The notes beneath the pieces are model-generated. The model searched no databases and was not told where the DNA came from. It was given only the letters and a program-made list of their open reading frames with translations. From Plecoglossus altivelis (taxonomy: Eukaryota; Chordata; Actinopteri; Osmeriformes; Plecoglossidae), in assembly GCA_036571765.1 (NCBI GenBank), contig BROE01000016.1:10048892-10112891 (forward strand): a DNA stretch of 64,000 bases, written 5' to 3'. The position numbers and the translations under genes were made by a program. Shown here in pieces: positions 1 to 12,900 of the stretch (within the stretch, counting starts at the first letter, position 1; the number at the start of each line of letters is the position of its first letter).

Positions 1-2591
1 ACTCTGTGTTGCTTTGAATCTGATGACTTTGCAGTTCTCATCAGCCTGTCTGAGCGACAATGGGAGAAAAAGGAGAACAGCACGCTTGGTGAAATGTGAC
101 TGCACTGTAGTAGGACGGCAGATACCACAGGAAGTGAGTTGTTTCAGACAGTAACTGTGGTCGGTCCTAGTTGGTTCAGAGAATTCCTCTGATCCTTTGT
201 GTCACCATGTCAAGAGATTATCAAAAACAAAACGAAACATGCCACAAACCCATAAGCGCCAGTGCTAGCCTCCCTGTAGACAGTCTGCGACCGCGTTCCT
301 CCTCCACGTTTCCTCCGCTGTGGTTTCACCGTCCAGCATGTCCTATTTGTGCTCAAGCATGACAGACTGTTTCCGTCTTATGTAAATGAGATTACTCGAC
401 GGCGCTCTAAGGCCAAGTAGTCCAATGCGTTCTGCAACACTGACAAACTGCGCTGCAATGTAATACCCGTGTGCATTAGACTGACCGAGCGCCAGGGAAA
501 TCCTAAACTCCAAGCCGTGGTCCGTAGTCAGAATGCCACGACCGACAGAGCAGCATGGTTATTCCTTTCCTGCTGAGTGGTCAGCCACCCACCATATGGT
601 TAAACTGTAAAGACATACTAAGGCAAATCTGCCATACAGCCAGCTTTTAAGCAACAGTTCTATATCACTTAACTGGCATACAGTCTCTGCTTTGTATTTC
701 ATGTATTTTGGGGTGATAGATGGTCCAAAGGTTTTCTCGTCATTGAATTAGGATGTAGAGATGTTTAAAGCAGCTAGCTGGCTGATGGAGATTTTAGATG
801 TGATTATTCTGGTACAGTCACTGGTTAGATCACCTCTTCGCACCGTTCATGTTTTATGGAAAGATGTCATTTGCTTTTAACAAGACATTCCCTGACTGCC
901 AGCCAACTCCAAAAGGAGGAAGGGAGGGGAGCAGGTGGGGGGAAGGGGGTTGGGGGCTGGAAGGGGGTGTTGGTGGTGGGGTGGGGAAGCAAGGCGCAGA
1001 GCGGAGGAAAAGAAGCTGTCTGATGAAAGACAAGCCAAACGGCCAAGAAGCCAGTCCTACTTTTTCATCTTGTCTTAAGAAAAAAAACTCAACAGGAGAG
1101 AAAGTAGACCTCTCCTGCTCTCGTCGGATAAAGCGCAGCCTCGTCAGACTCGGTGTAATCCATAACTGTGATTGCATCCACCCCCTCCCTTTCTTCCGCC
1201 CTTCACTTCTAACAATATCCATTCATTTTTGGTCCTGACACTCCCCCACTCCTCCGAGCATCTTTCAGATCTCCCTGCTATTTTGTGGCTCCACTGCTAT
1301 ATCACAAGCACAGAAATGCCCTGAAAGAGATACACATACTTACATTTTCATCCAGAACCAAGAATTCTGCTCGTAGTTGAGCTAGATTAATGGATCTCAT
1401 TATTTAGCTGTTTCCAAATAACTGAAGGCAAAATGAGACTTGGACCCAAACACCGAATAATTGATTCACACTTGTAGTCATTTTCAAATTTGGGCTTAAA
1501 GCATAAATTTGTTTATTTGGTGATGAAAAAATGAAGACAAGAAGTTGTGTAGTTTGAAATCGTCACCCAGGGTATATTCCCAGACATTTCAATGACATCC
1601 CTAAGAACAATTATGGGAATTAGATAAGAAACAGACATCAAGAAGAAAAAGTTCCTGCTTCATTAGGGTGGCTTGATCATCTTTCTTGGTTGTCAAGTTT
1701 ATTTCAGACAAGAAAGGTGAAGAGTGTTTTGTTTGGCCCTCTTTAGAGAGATAGGTGTATATATGTGGGGAAATGAAGAAAAATTCTTCAAAGGAAGCAC
1801 CACTGGGAGGTGGAGAGATGAAGAGAAGGGTGAAGTGGGGATGCGACCCTCCAAAACAACCCCATGGTGAGATGGGATAAGAAGAGCACAAAGGCTGGCT
1901 TTTCTCTCCTCAAAGACATCTGGTGAAGTCTATTTGTCATGTCTCGATGCCTACTTGTTTGGATGAATGCCTGCACGTGAGGCCTGGATTTTAACTATAT
2001 TGGTATATGTGTGTACCGGCCCTGCAAAGAGGGTTGTGAATTTGACGAATATGGATTCTGTCCAATGTGCTTGATATGGTTCAGCTGGTGTGCATGGCCT
2101 CTGGTCCTGCCACACATAGGGCCAGCTGCATCTTATCACCAACTCCCAGAATAAGCCTTCTGTGGAAGGTAACAGCGCCAACTCCTTCCAGACAGAAGCT
2201 AGAAGTCTTCTGTTCTCTAGTCTTCTTTGAAAAAAAAAAGACATGTTTCCTACTGTGCTTTACAACCTCGTACAAACGCTAATGTACACACGCTCTGTTG
2301 TTCTCTCATAAGGTTCTCTCCAGGATTGGGATTGATGATTTTCAAAGAGACCTAGTTTGTAATCTAAAAAGAAAACAGTTGGTTTTGTTTGTGTGTGTGA
2401 ATGTGTGGGTTTTCTACAAGCGGTTTTCATATGTTTCAGTGCATATGAGCAATGTACGCTGAATGAAACGCTGAAGAGTGACCCAAACCCGTTAACTGTG
2501 GTCTCTCTCTCTCTCTGTCTCTGTCTCTCTGTCTCTGTGTCTCTGTGTCTCTGTGTCTCTGTCTCTGTCTCTCTCTGTGTCTGTGTCTCTG

Positions 2592-2648
<57 letters not shown>

Positions 2649-2673
2649 GTCTCTCTCTCTGTCTCTCTCTCTG

Positions 2674-2738
<65 letters not shown>

Positions 2739-2823
2739 TTCTCTGTCTCTCTATACATACATATATATTTCTCGTTCTTTCTCTCTTTCTCTAACTTCCC
2801 TTCTGTCTTTCTCTTTTTCCCAG
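1..2823 (+). other. Non-coding: upstream flank or 5' part of first intron
   Basis: No coding exon is recognisable here. In mammals the start codon of PCDH15 is in the second exon, and the acceptor at 2821-2823 shows that at least one leader exon lies upstream, either in this stretch or before position 1. I could not place it. The 3' end is pyrimidine-rich (2502-2820). Open frames over 849-1238 are low-complexity G-rich or C-rich sequence with no family resemblance. Confidence 0.5.
2502..2735. repeat. Compound (TC)n/(TGTC)n microsatellite before the first coding exon
   Basis: About 234 bp of TC repeats interrupted by TGTC steps. Pyrimidine-rich sequence continues to the acceptor at 2823, so the repeat effectively extends the polypyrimidine tract of this exon to more than 300 bp. 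It produces spurious Ser/Leu and Arg/Glu open frames on both strands. Confidence 0.95.
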
Positions 2824-2942
2824 GCGGGCAGGCAGTAAGCCTTGACAGAAGATGCGACGGGGGTGGTGTCTCTTCAGGTGGCTGGGGACGGGCATGGCCA
2901 TCCTCTGTCTGCTCTCCTGCAGCCTGGGGCAGAATACTGAAG
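2824..2942 (+). CDS. pcdh15: pcdh15 coding exon 1: 5' leader end and signal peptide
   Basis: The exon follows a CT-rich acceptor ending at 2823. The ATG at 2852 has A at -3 and is preceded in frame by TGA at 2843-2845, which fixes the start. Residues 1-26 form a signal peptide: Arg2 and Arg3, then a hydrophobic core MAILCLL, ending S-L-G before Q27. The mature chain begins Q-N-T-E, where the mammalian protein also begins with Gln at 27. The exon ends after one base of codon 31 (phase 1), with donor GGTACAT. The first 28 bases are untranslated. Confidence 0.93.
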
Positions 2943-4894
2943 GTACATTCAAACACTGGACTTCAGTGCTGCTGAAACTCAAATATTGAAATTGAAACTT
3001 TTCCAAAAGTTATCCAGTAATTTGTTCTCTTCTCTTGTGATGTAGTGCGGACATAGACCAATTCTTGGAGAACATTTGCAGAACATTCAGATGCTCTTCT
3101 GTCTGTTCTGTACTGTGCTCCTGTGTTTTAACCCAAGGGGTTAAAGCTAAGTGTCATACTAATCTTATTTCTTGATAACAGTCCATGGAGCGTATAGAGC
3201 TGTGATATATTGGGTAAGGGTTGATACAGAAGTTGTAGCCCTGCCAAGCATTTATAACCATTCCAATTGGAAGGTCAAGGGGAATCAATTTTATCCGCAG
3301 ACTCAGATAGCAATAATGTCTGTCTCGCATGGGCATTAGAGAACCTCTGGATGATGTTAAAGCACCGTAGCACTTCCAGTAAAGCCCCCCACTCACCAAG
3401 AATCCTACCTCCTACATTGCACATTACCACTGCAAGGACATTATGAGTTCATACATCCAGATCATCCAGACATCTAGATAAATGGCCCTACTAAGAGGAT
3501 TCACCCTGTAGTTTTATGTTAAAATTAAGTACCAAGAAAATCCTGATACGCGCAGCGGTAGGTCTTTCTCTTCATCATCATAGAAATTCAGTACATAGAT
3601 ATCGCTGAGCTCTTAGTGAATCCAGCAGTGTCCAATACTGGCTACATGAGAGAACCGTGTCTCGCTGTCTTACCAGAGTATTACTGTATGCTTTTTGATG
3701 TGGTTTCATGTGCATGGTTTGGTACAATGAAAGCCTAGATTCTTTTCCCTGTCAGCCCTATGCCTGCATGCTGCTATTTCTTTTGATTGGTTGATTTTCG
3801 GATTATTACACTGCAGCGTGGGTTGACAGGAAAATGGCTTGGTTGTCTACATAGTTTCAGATCAGGAAACGTCTCAGAAAGAAAGTTGTTGTTGCGGCCT
3901 AGACATTGTCAGTATTGTTGTACCGCATAGAGAGCGCAAGGTGTTGAGTGATGTCCTGAAGGTGACAAGGGTGCACTGTGGGTGAAAGGCTCCTTCAGGA
4001 TCCACTCTATGTCTGTTGCTGTCGGAACATTATCAGATGTGTGGCTTCCTGTTTAATGAGAAAATCACTGATCAAAAAGCACAGGGTAACAGTGTCCAGG
4101 GTAACAGTGTCTTAGCTGAACAAACCTTCAATACCTTTAGGATTTTTTTGCTGGTACTTGGATGACTTTGTCTCAGTATAATGTATGGCTTACCTTGGAG
4201 AACCTCAGTTTAGGTGTGAAGCTTTTAAAGCCTCTATATTTCTAGAGCTTTATAGAGGGGGGGGGGGGGGGGGGGGGGTTGGCTGGCTGGCTGGCTTACA
4301 AACCAGCTTGTTAATTAGGTTCAGTCACCTTGAGAATAAGGTAAATCCATCTTAAAGAAACTTGATCCCTAAGTTTGTTTGTGATAAAAGCTCCCTAACT
4401 CAGAGTTCAGTCATGTTTGTAAGCTAAAGCATTGTATAACCTTGTGCGTGCGTGCTTGCATGTGCATGTGTCTGGTGCATGTCTGAGTTCTGCTTGTCCT
4501 GTGTTATTTACATAATTGAAGAGGCTTAATAGTACCACCGGCTGCCATCATATTTTTTTTATTGCTACCAGAACAAGCCTGTCCTGTTGTCCTCCTTCAG
4601 AATGTTATGGAATGTAGGTCGCTGGGTTTAGTTTGACAAAAGAAATGTCCAAACAGGACCTAGATATCCAAGTAGTAATCTACTATCCAGTGATACCACA
4701 GTTCAGCACAGCTGTTTCCTCTCTTTCCCAGTTTCTAATGAAACTCATGGGATAATATAGCTTTCATGTCTGTAGTTGTGAGGAAGGTCTCAATGTGCTG
4801 CATGGCTGCATTTCCTGTCCTTGTCTTGATCTCTCTCTTTGCCACACACACTCTCTCTTTCTCTTTCTCTTTCTCTTTCTCTTTCTCTTTCTCT

Positions 4895-4957
<63 letters not shown>

Positions 4958-7900
4958 ATTTCAGATGATTCTCTATGCTGTGACCTGTGTCTGTGTCATA
5001 AAGGAGTTTTCATCCCACTGATTAGCACATGGCCACACTCTGTAATTTGAATCATTGCATACACAGATAATTACATAGGGAACAGGTGGAAATTATAGCT
5101 AGTTACAATGCTTGCAAATGAACCCTGATTTGATCATTGGGAGTTGGCCACTGTGGAGGAATGCCAGAGATTGAGTGTTTGTGTGTGTCCAGTGTCCCCT
5201 GGGGAGGATCTTGATTTTAGTACGTATTCTTTACCTCCCTCTCAACCTCCTCTGTTCCATAAATCTCTCTGCACTGTCTATCTCAATGTGCCCTCTGCTC
5301 TTACTTGCAATTTGTTCTCTAACAGACATGCTATATACCTAACCTCCTGGGCTGAAGGGTAAAACAATGTAGATGAAGAGGTTTCCAAATGTGTTATCTG
5401 AGAAATGTTTATATGATTGGAAATAGTGGATATCATCTAGGTCACACCTCTCTTTGTCTCTGTCTTGGTCTCTCTCTTGTTCTCTCCTTGTCTCGTGCTT
5501 CCCTTCCACCTGCTCAATCCCTTCTTCGTGAGCCATCGTCTAGACTGCTGTGCTAGTCCTCGGTCAGCCTGTGAGACTTTCGGCTCTCTTCTCCTCCAAC
5601 TTTACAGATACTTCTTGTCGATCTCTCCTCCGTGAGAGGCAGCACACATCCCAGTCTAACAAAGGTCAATGAAAGGTCATCCCTCCGTCTGGAAGTGGAT
5701 GCATGCACATTATCCATTCCAAATCCTCTGGCAGACATTGTTTGTGGGTGTGTCTTGGTGCGTTTGTGTGTTCATGCACACTCTTGTTGTGGGTGGGCGC
5801 TTATCAGTCTGTTTCTTTCTTCTCTCTCTCCTCATCTTTCTCTTTCTGTCTCCTCTAGTCTCAAGGCACAATTGTTTGTCTATTTCAGGCTTTGACTGAT
5901 TATTGGCCAGATGTGCAGACAGAGTCTGGCTGCTGCAGCCCAGGGAGTGTGGAAAGCGATGGAGCGGATGGATGTTTTAATCTGGCCGCCAGCAGGCTGT
6001 AATCAGACTCTGTTTGGCCCAGGAGGGCATGGTGCCGTCTGGGGCCTGGTGGGGCCATGGCCTGGCCTCCTCCTGGACCTCTGGCTGCCTCCAGGAGAGC
6101 AGCTTGACCTCACAGCAGTTCACCTGCTGTGTGATTGCAGCTCTGTCCCCCTGTTACTGTTCCACCCCCCACACACATCTCAAGCCTTTCCCCAGAGAGG
6201 AACGGGGATGGGATGGAAAGAGGGGTTTAAAGGGAGGAGATTACATTCCTCTGAACCCCTCCCTTATTTATCTTTATCAGTTACTGAACAGGGATTACTG
6301 TCTGTAGCTCTGACTCACCTTCACCTTTCTTTCTGCCTTTTACTCATGCCATTTTCCTCCAGATGTGCACACACATCCTCACTCACACATACTCCCCCTT
6401 CATCCACACACAGAGAGCTTTTCCCAGCGTTTATACATGTGCAAGAGGTGGCAGGGTTAAAAGCTGACCTAAAGGTGTTTTGAAGCAAATCCTTTCTTGC
6501 AATTGATTTGACTGCTTTCCTCTCGTGGTGAGTAGGAGGTGCAGGAGCAGAAGAGAAAGAGGTGTAATTCTGTATTTGACAAAGCATGAGTTGCCTGTCA
6601 TCAAGACTACCGTGTAGCTGCTTATTTCATGTCCTAAGGTGAGATGTTTTTACTTTGCCAGAGAGTTTCTTGCTGTTGGAAAAAACCTCTGGTTTGAGCT
6701 AGCTCTGGTTTGAGCTGTCTAATTGTGCTTTGGGAAGATTGTATGGTGGTGGGATGTGACATGCTAGAGTATCCTTACTTTCCCCACATACCCTCCGTGC
6801 TGCACTTCACTTAAGGCTTCAGGCTTTGGCTTCAGTTCCATAAGACCTTGGACTCCTGGAGTGCTGCTGAATTGAAGACAGGGCTGAATTCTTGGCAGGG
6901 CTGTGCTACCCTCCGCACCTCCACTGAAGCATCCCTCCTTTCTGGGATGTATAAACAGTGCGTTCCTTTTTTATACAGACCTCTCTCTGTGACCTCCCAT
7001 TAACCAGTGATGTGAGACGTTGGACAGGCACGCTGTGCCTCTCAACCCAGTCGCAACCTCCGCTGGCACTGTCCCAGGGTGCACTTCAGACCTCAGGCGT
7101 GACACTTCATGCCAATGCAGTAAACCTGCCCTACCAGGGCAAAGAAAGTGGCATCCTTATGTGTTCTGAGTCCCCTCAAGCACCATGGACAGCTCCCAAT
7201 ATCATAGCCTTTGACCCTGGGCACTTTAAGTGGAGGATGATGAAACCCCCTGCTCGTTGGGCCTGTCCGCTTGTGGCCATGTCACCTCTGTAGTCTATCA
7301 GGCTGTGTTAGCTCAGGGAGAGTCTCAGGCCATGAGTGAGGCTCTCCCCCCCAATACTCTCCTTCTCTCTGTCACCCAGGTTTGATATTTATATAAAGGG
7401 CAGGGGTATTTATGGCTGCATATGGAGCTATTAAAGTCTTTATGAGTGGAAGGACCTTGTGCTTGAGCTGAGACAGAGACATTTATCTCAAGCGAGAGGA
7501 GAGGTTTACTTTACTCTCAGTTGCTCTTTCAGGGTGTCTGGCTAAGTCCCTGTCTGTATGCTGTGGGCAATCCACAACAGGGGCAGGTTGGGCTGCGGTC
7601 CTGTTGAAGGGTTTCCTTAACGTGCTTCAGCTGGCTGCCTGGCCATTTCCCAGGTCAATTTAGGTGAAAGATTGCAGACCACAGAGTGCAACAAAAGGAT
7701 CTCATGCTTCCGTCTGTGACCTGCAAAAACCCTCGATTGAATTCCATTTTATAGCTGTGGTTGTAAGAGCAAGTTTGTCAGCGTGTTGAACAATTACAAC
7801 ACAAAACCATATCTTGTTAAAAATAAATCTTCTCTCTACATCCTCCATTTTGGGGATTTTAGAGAAACCAATAAACATTTCCAATTGAAGTTTCGTAGCT

Positions 7901-9765
7901 CGAGGAGTTTGAATTGGTGATTAGGACTGTTGGGTGATCTTCTGTAATGAAAGCAAATTACCCAGGGGTTCAAATGAGAATATTTAGATTGTGTTAGGAT
8001 TAGCTTGCTGAAGCAGAGGAGTGCCTTGATTACCAATTACTGATGGAGTGCTTCTTTTGTCAGCCTGATGCCTTTCCCTTTTCCCTCCTCTCCCATCCAC
8101 TGCTGGGAACAAGGAGATAGCGCCATCAGACGAGCCAAACTCCCCTCAGAAGAACACAAAAAGCAGCCTTGTGTTTTATATCGAGGAGCAAATTCCTTGA
8201 GCTCAATCAGCCATGGTAATGGAGCCGGCTGATGCTCAAGAGAGGGTGGAGGCAAGCTGTCCAGTTAGTCCAAGCCTACTTCAGCGTAGCTATGTCCACC
8301 AGGGGCCTTCCCCTTTGCTGTCTGATGCGTAAGAGACTCTTTGGCTGCTTGTGAAGGAAATGATAACTGTGCTGTATGGTTCTCGTCTAGTCCAGACCCT
8401 CAAAACCTCACTAACGAGGGGCATTTTGTACAGCAGCACTGCCGGAGAGTGGAAATCCATGGTTTTGCCTTCTTGCTATCTTTGTTGTCTTGCTAAGTAA
8501 CCATTAGCTAATGCCTCCAGAACGCCTGGACGCCTGCACAGTGCATGAGTAGTGGCCTGCTGGGTCATTAGGGAGTAGCTACAGTTTGGTCAAATAAAAA
8601 ATGAAATGGATGTTTTTATTGTTCAGAAGCCCATGGGGAAGCACCCATGCTGGCCAGACAAGGGGTTGTTACTGTTTTAAAATGCAATTGGAGCATAATA
8701 GTTTTGTTTGCATTGTGAGGCCTTGTGGAACAATGCTTTTTCATGCGGTGCCATGCAATACCATGCAATGCCATGCGGTTCCATGCAGTACCATGCATTG
8801 CATGCAATGCCATGCGGTGCCATGCGGTGCCATGTACTCGTCTGTTCAGTGGGATGGTCATGCACAGCATAGCTTTTGTTCCAGCCTGCTTGCTTCTGCA
8901 CTGCTCTTGTGTATTGATTTAGTGTAGTAATCACTCTCTATACAATTGCTCTTTACATTCAGTTTTTGATTGTGTGTTAGTTCTTGTGGTTTTGGTGTGT
9001 GTGATGTGTGTGTCGTGAGTGCGTAAGCGTTTGTGTTTGTTATACTATATGTGTATAGTGTGTGGTGTGTATGTGATTGCTTTTCCATGTGCCTCCTTGC
9101 ATGTGTGTGTGTACAAATGTGCATGTTGTGTGCATGCTCTTATCTCCTATCTTTCAAAGGGCAGCCTGTGTCCCTGTTTTGTACTGTGTGTGCACAGTTG
9201 CACTATTACAGCAAACTTGGTTGTCTTATATGTCCTTAAAATATACACTGCCACAAAGTGCAATGTCATCTCTATAGTCTCCAACAACTCGGTCTCTTAG
9301 AGCAAGTTAACCTGCTACATGCCTCCAAAGTCCTACCTTGCTCTTTTTAGGTTTGGCCCTGGTCTATTAGATAAGTGAATAACTCTGTAAGCTGCTTTGC
9401 TTTGGTGTGTGTGGTGTTTGTGTGTATTAATAGTAGGTTTAATACTGCCTTACCAAGTGGGGGAGTGTGGTACTTGGGCATTTTAGCATGACTAAGCAGT
9501 GTTTACTCCTATGAGCTCAGCGCTTGAGGGGAGCAATGGGGGCAGCAGTAGAGAATCATCTAAAGAATTCTCTTTCACAACTGCACGAGGCCTTCCCAGA
9601 GGGACAGTGCCTCTATGGAAAATGTCAGAAACAAACAGATAAACATCAGCACGCTACTGAAACATGACGAGGTGCTTCTCTTTGGCTTTGTAGTCAACAT
9701 GTGTCTCTTCACACCGCCTGCTTTGAGCTGACGGGGTTGTCTGCTTGTGCAGCTGCACACCTGTA

Positions 9766-9804
<39 letters not shown>

Positions 9805-9942
9805 AGGTTTTTTTTGCTGTTCCTCCACTACAGTGTAAGCTGTGATCTCAATAGGGGACCATTAGTAGTGCAACACCATGCATTGTTCTTCCTCCCCAAA
9901 TGACTGCCTTCTCTTCTCCAAGAAGCCCTTTGACTTCTTTAT

Positions 9943-9997
<55 letters not shown>

Positions 9998-12900
9998 AGC
10001 ACACTCTCAAACACTCAGCACTCACACACATACACACAAACACACACACACAGGAAAATACTTCCTGTGATCCTTGTGGGATTTCACGAAAAACGGTGGT
10101 TACAAACCCCATGCCTACACACTCGCACACAATCTCTCTCGCTGACACTATGTATATCTTCTCACAGCTGATGTGCATTCTCAGTTTTATGATCTGCCTT
10201 GTTTATGCCACAGGTTGTTAGGTCTGACCCACTTGATATCCCCCTGTTGTCAGTATCAAAGAACACCTAGCTTTTTTCTGCATCTCAAGCAGATAGATGC
10301 ATCTATAATTGCAGCAAAACACTGTGACATTGAGTATGTTTCTAGTTTCTATGTGCTGAAATCCACCTACACTGCAAGCAAAGGCTCAAATTGACTTGAA
10401 AGACAAACATTGTCATTGCAGTTGTAATTCCACCACAGGAATCATAACACAAATCACAGAAAGCCATACAGATAACATCTGCATATTTTCCCCTGTGTCC
10501 TGATACAAACTGAAATGGGAAGAATTAATTACACGAGAGAGACTTTCCATATTTTTGCCTTGGGTTTTCATTACTACTCCATCTCTAATCATGATCCGTA
10601 CCTGTGCTGTGGAAGTAGCTATAATTAATATCACAGCCTAATTATGACACCCTTAGGTTGTATTACTGATTAATGTGCACTTCATAAACCTGCATTACTG
10701 GAGAGGCTGGGGACCGTGCATATTTGAAAGAAACAGTAGCCTCTCGTTCACACCCAGAGACAAGTGTTTGGTTACATAAGGGGAGCTGGGCAGCATACGG
10801 TCAGTGGGGAACCTGAGAGGGAGGGGCTAGGTGGTGCTTGGTGACGGTGTCCGACTACTCTGTCACTGCCTGAGGACATGCAGGGTAAGAGGACACCTTA
10901 GCTGCACAGCAGGCTGCACGTGTTCGTATATGTGGCCTTGATGGGGACACTTGAGGCTAAATGACTTACGGTTTAATGTGTGTGCGCATCTGTGCACTGA
11001 ATATGTGTTTGTGTGTCACATGGGTGGCTAGTATTCGATTTCCTATTGTGCCCAATGTTCTGTTTCTGTTTCAATTTCCGCACTCCTCCGCACAGCTCTG
11101 CCCATTAAAACAGGCTGCCCTTCTTCCCAATGGGGAGTCCATACCTTTCCATTCTGACCATGTGTTCAGACTGAAAGGAGCATGTGAGAATAGGACAGCT
11201 GTCATCACTATGGGATTATGAACTGTAATTCAGTATGATCATGTTCATCCTTGCAAAATAATGTCACTCCACAGATGCCTGCAGAGAAGAGAGGCCCGAC
11301 TTTCATGTCGGCTGAACTGCTAACTGTTCACTAACACTGTCTTTGCGTTCCCTGTGGACTACCCCTCTCCCTCTTCTCTCTGTCCTCCCAATATTCCTTC
11401 TCTACCCTTGCCCTTAGTCCTCATAGATTTCTCCTTGCCTTTTCTAACATCAAACCTCTCTCCAGAACAACAATTTCACGCTATTACTTTCTTCCATCCT
11501 TTCTCTTCTGCTTTCCGCCGGCACCACTAACTCTGATCCCCACCAGACTGGCAGTACGAGGGTAAGAGGATAAACAGTACCTTTTCCTCTCTCCGTCTAT
11601 TCTTCTCTTCTCTTTTCCCTCTTTCTACATCTTATTGCCTATTAAAATTCCGTATTGCAATTTCTACTTCTGTCAGGCTGTCCATCTGTCTCGACCTCTC
11701 GTATCTCTTTGACACACATGCTCACGTACACGTACACAAACACCTGATCCTCACACACTGATGGAGTGTAATGCCTGGCAGAACCTTCCCACCCTCTGCC
11801 AGTCAGAGGTCTAGGCTGTCATTGCCTTTGTCTCTGTGTCTTGTGATGGCTGATATCCATCTGTGGTGTTTGTCTCAGTGTCTGCCTCACTAATGTCATC
11901 CCATATGGCTGTCAGGTGGCACAAGATGGCCACATGCAGTCCCCCAGTCACCTGCCACTCTTCAACAGTCATTGGAGCCTCTATGTCACCAATATGTAAC
12001 AACATAACACCCATTGTAGCAGCTCATGTCAACATCTGATAAAACTAACAGTGGATAAAGCCCTGGAAAAGGGACAGTGGGTAGGAAGAAATATCCAAAT
12101 TGTTCATTTAAAAGAGTCCAAAAATCATGTAATTTCAAGCTATTAATATGAATCTAGTGAGCTTCAATGTGCATTTGCATACTCATATCCATATCCAAAT
12201 ACACCTCTACACATTGGTGGATATAAGCTGTTATGAACTCATACTCAAGCTCATTTCAAATTGGAACACTGTCACAGGAAACCAGTTGCTAGTTCTAAGA
12301 AGCCTTTTGTGCTCTCACCCTCTATCTCTCCTCTCTCTCACACTCTCTCTCTCACTCTCGCTCTTTCTCTTGCTACCACACAGAGTGTAAGCTGTCCAGG
12401 AACGGCCCCCCTGCCACCATAGTGACCATTGATGAGGAAAGCCCCAATGGTACGTACTAGTCTTCTTCTCACCTGCTCTGCACAGACCGCTGCTTGCTAG
12501 CTAACATAACGTGTTGCGGTGAAGTGAAAAGACCACCTGTTGAAATCCATGCTGAATTCCGAAGGGTGTGTGTGTGGGTGTGTGCTCAAGCGTGTGTGTC
12601 ATCCCAGAGTGTGTGGTGCTGCTGGGGTACTGTGTATGGAGCTGTACAGATGGTGTTTGTAATAGTCACACTGCATGAATATGTGATTTCCTTCTGAGGG
12701 AAAGCTTAAGTGGCAGCTTCGTTACCCAGAAGTCTGTGCTACACAGTCCACATCATTGCCGTGTCTGTGTGCTATGCCGGGCCTCTGGTGGTAGTCTCGG
12801 CTGAGCATGGGCAGAAGAACCATACTGTCAGTTCTACAGACATGCATGAGAGAAAGGGTGCTAAGTGTTTGCAGATCCATGGTTTGTGTGTGTGTGTGTG

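Larger units (their letters stand above)
2943..12383 (+). other. pcdh15: Intron after coding exon 1
   Basis: A 9.4-kb intron holding one 15-nt cassette exon (11547-11561) and several simple repeats listed separately. A 15-bp direct duplication of CAGGGTAACAGTGTC is at 4082-4111. No other gene is evident, and open frames such as 5911-6483 show no domain or family resemblance. Confidence 0.85.

Noticed and set aside
2393..2975. Overlapping Ser/Leu- and Arg/Glu-rich open frames around the first coding exon
   Set aside because: They come from the CT microsatellite; the true frame is set by the ATG at 2852 with an upstream in-frame stop.
5911..6483. A 190-codon open frame in intron 1
   Set aside because: No recognisable domain, no splice context and unremarkable composition; consistent with a chance open frame.
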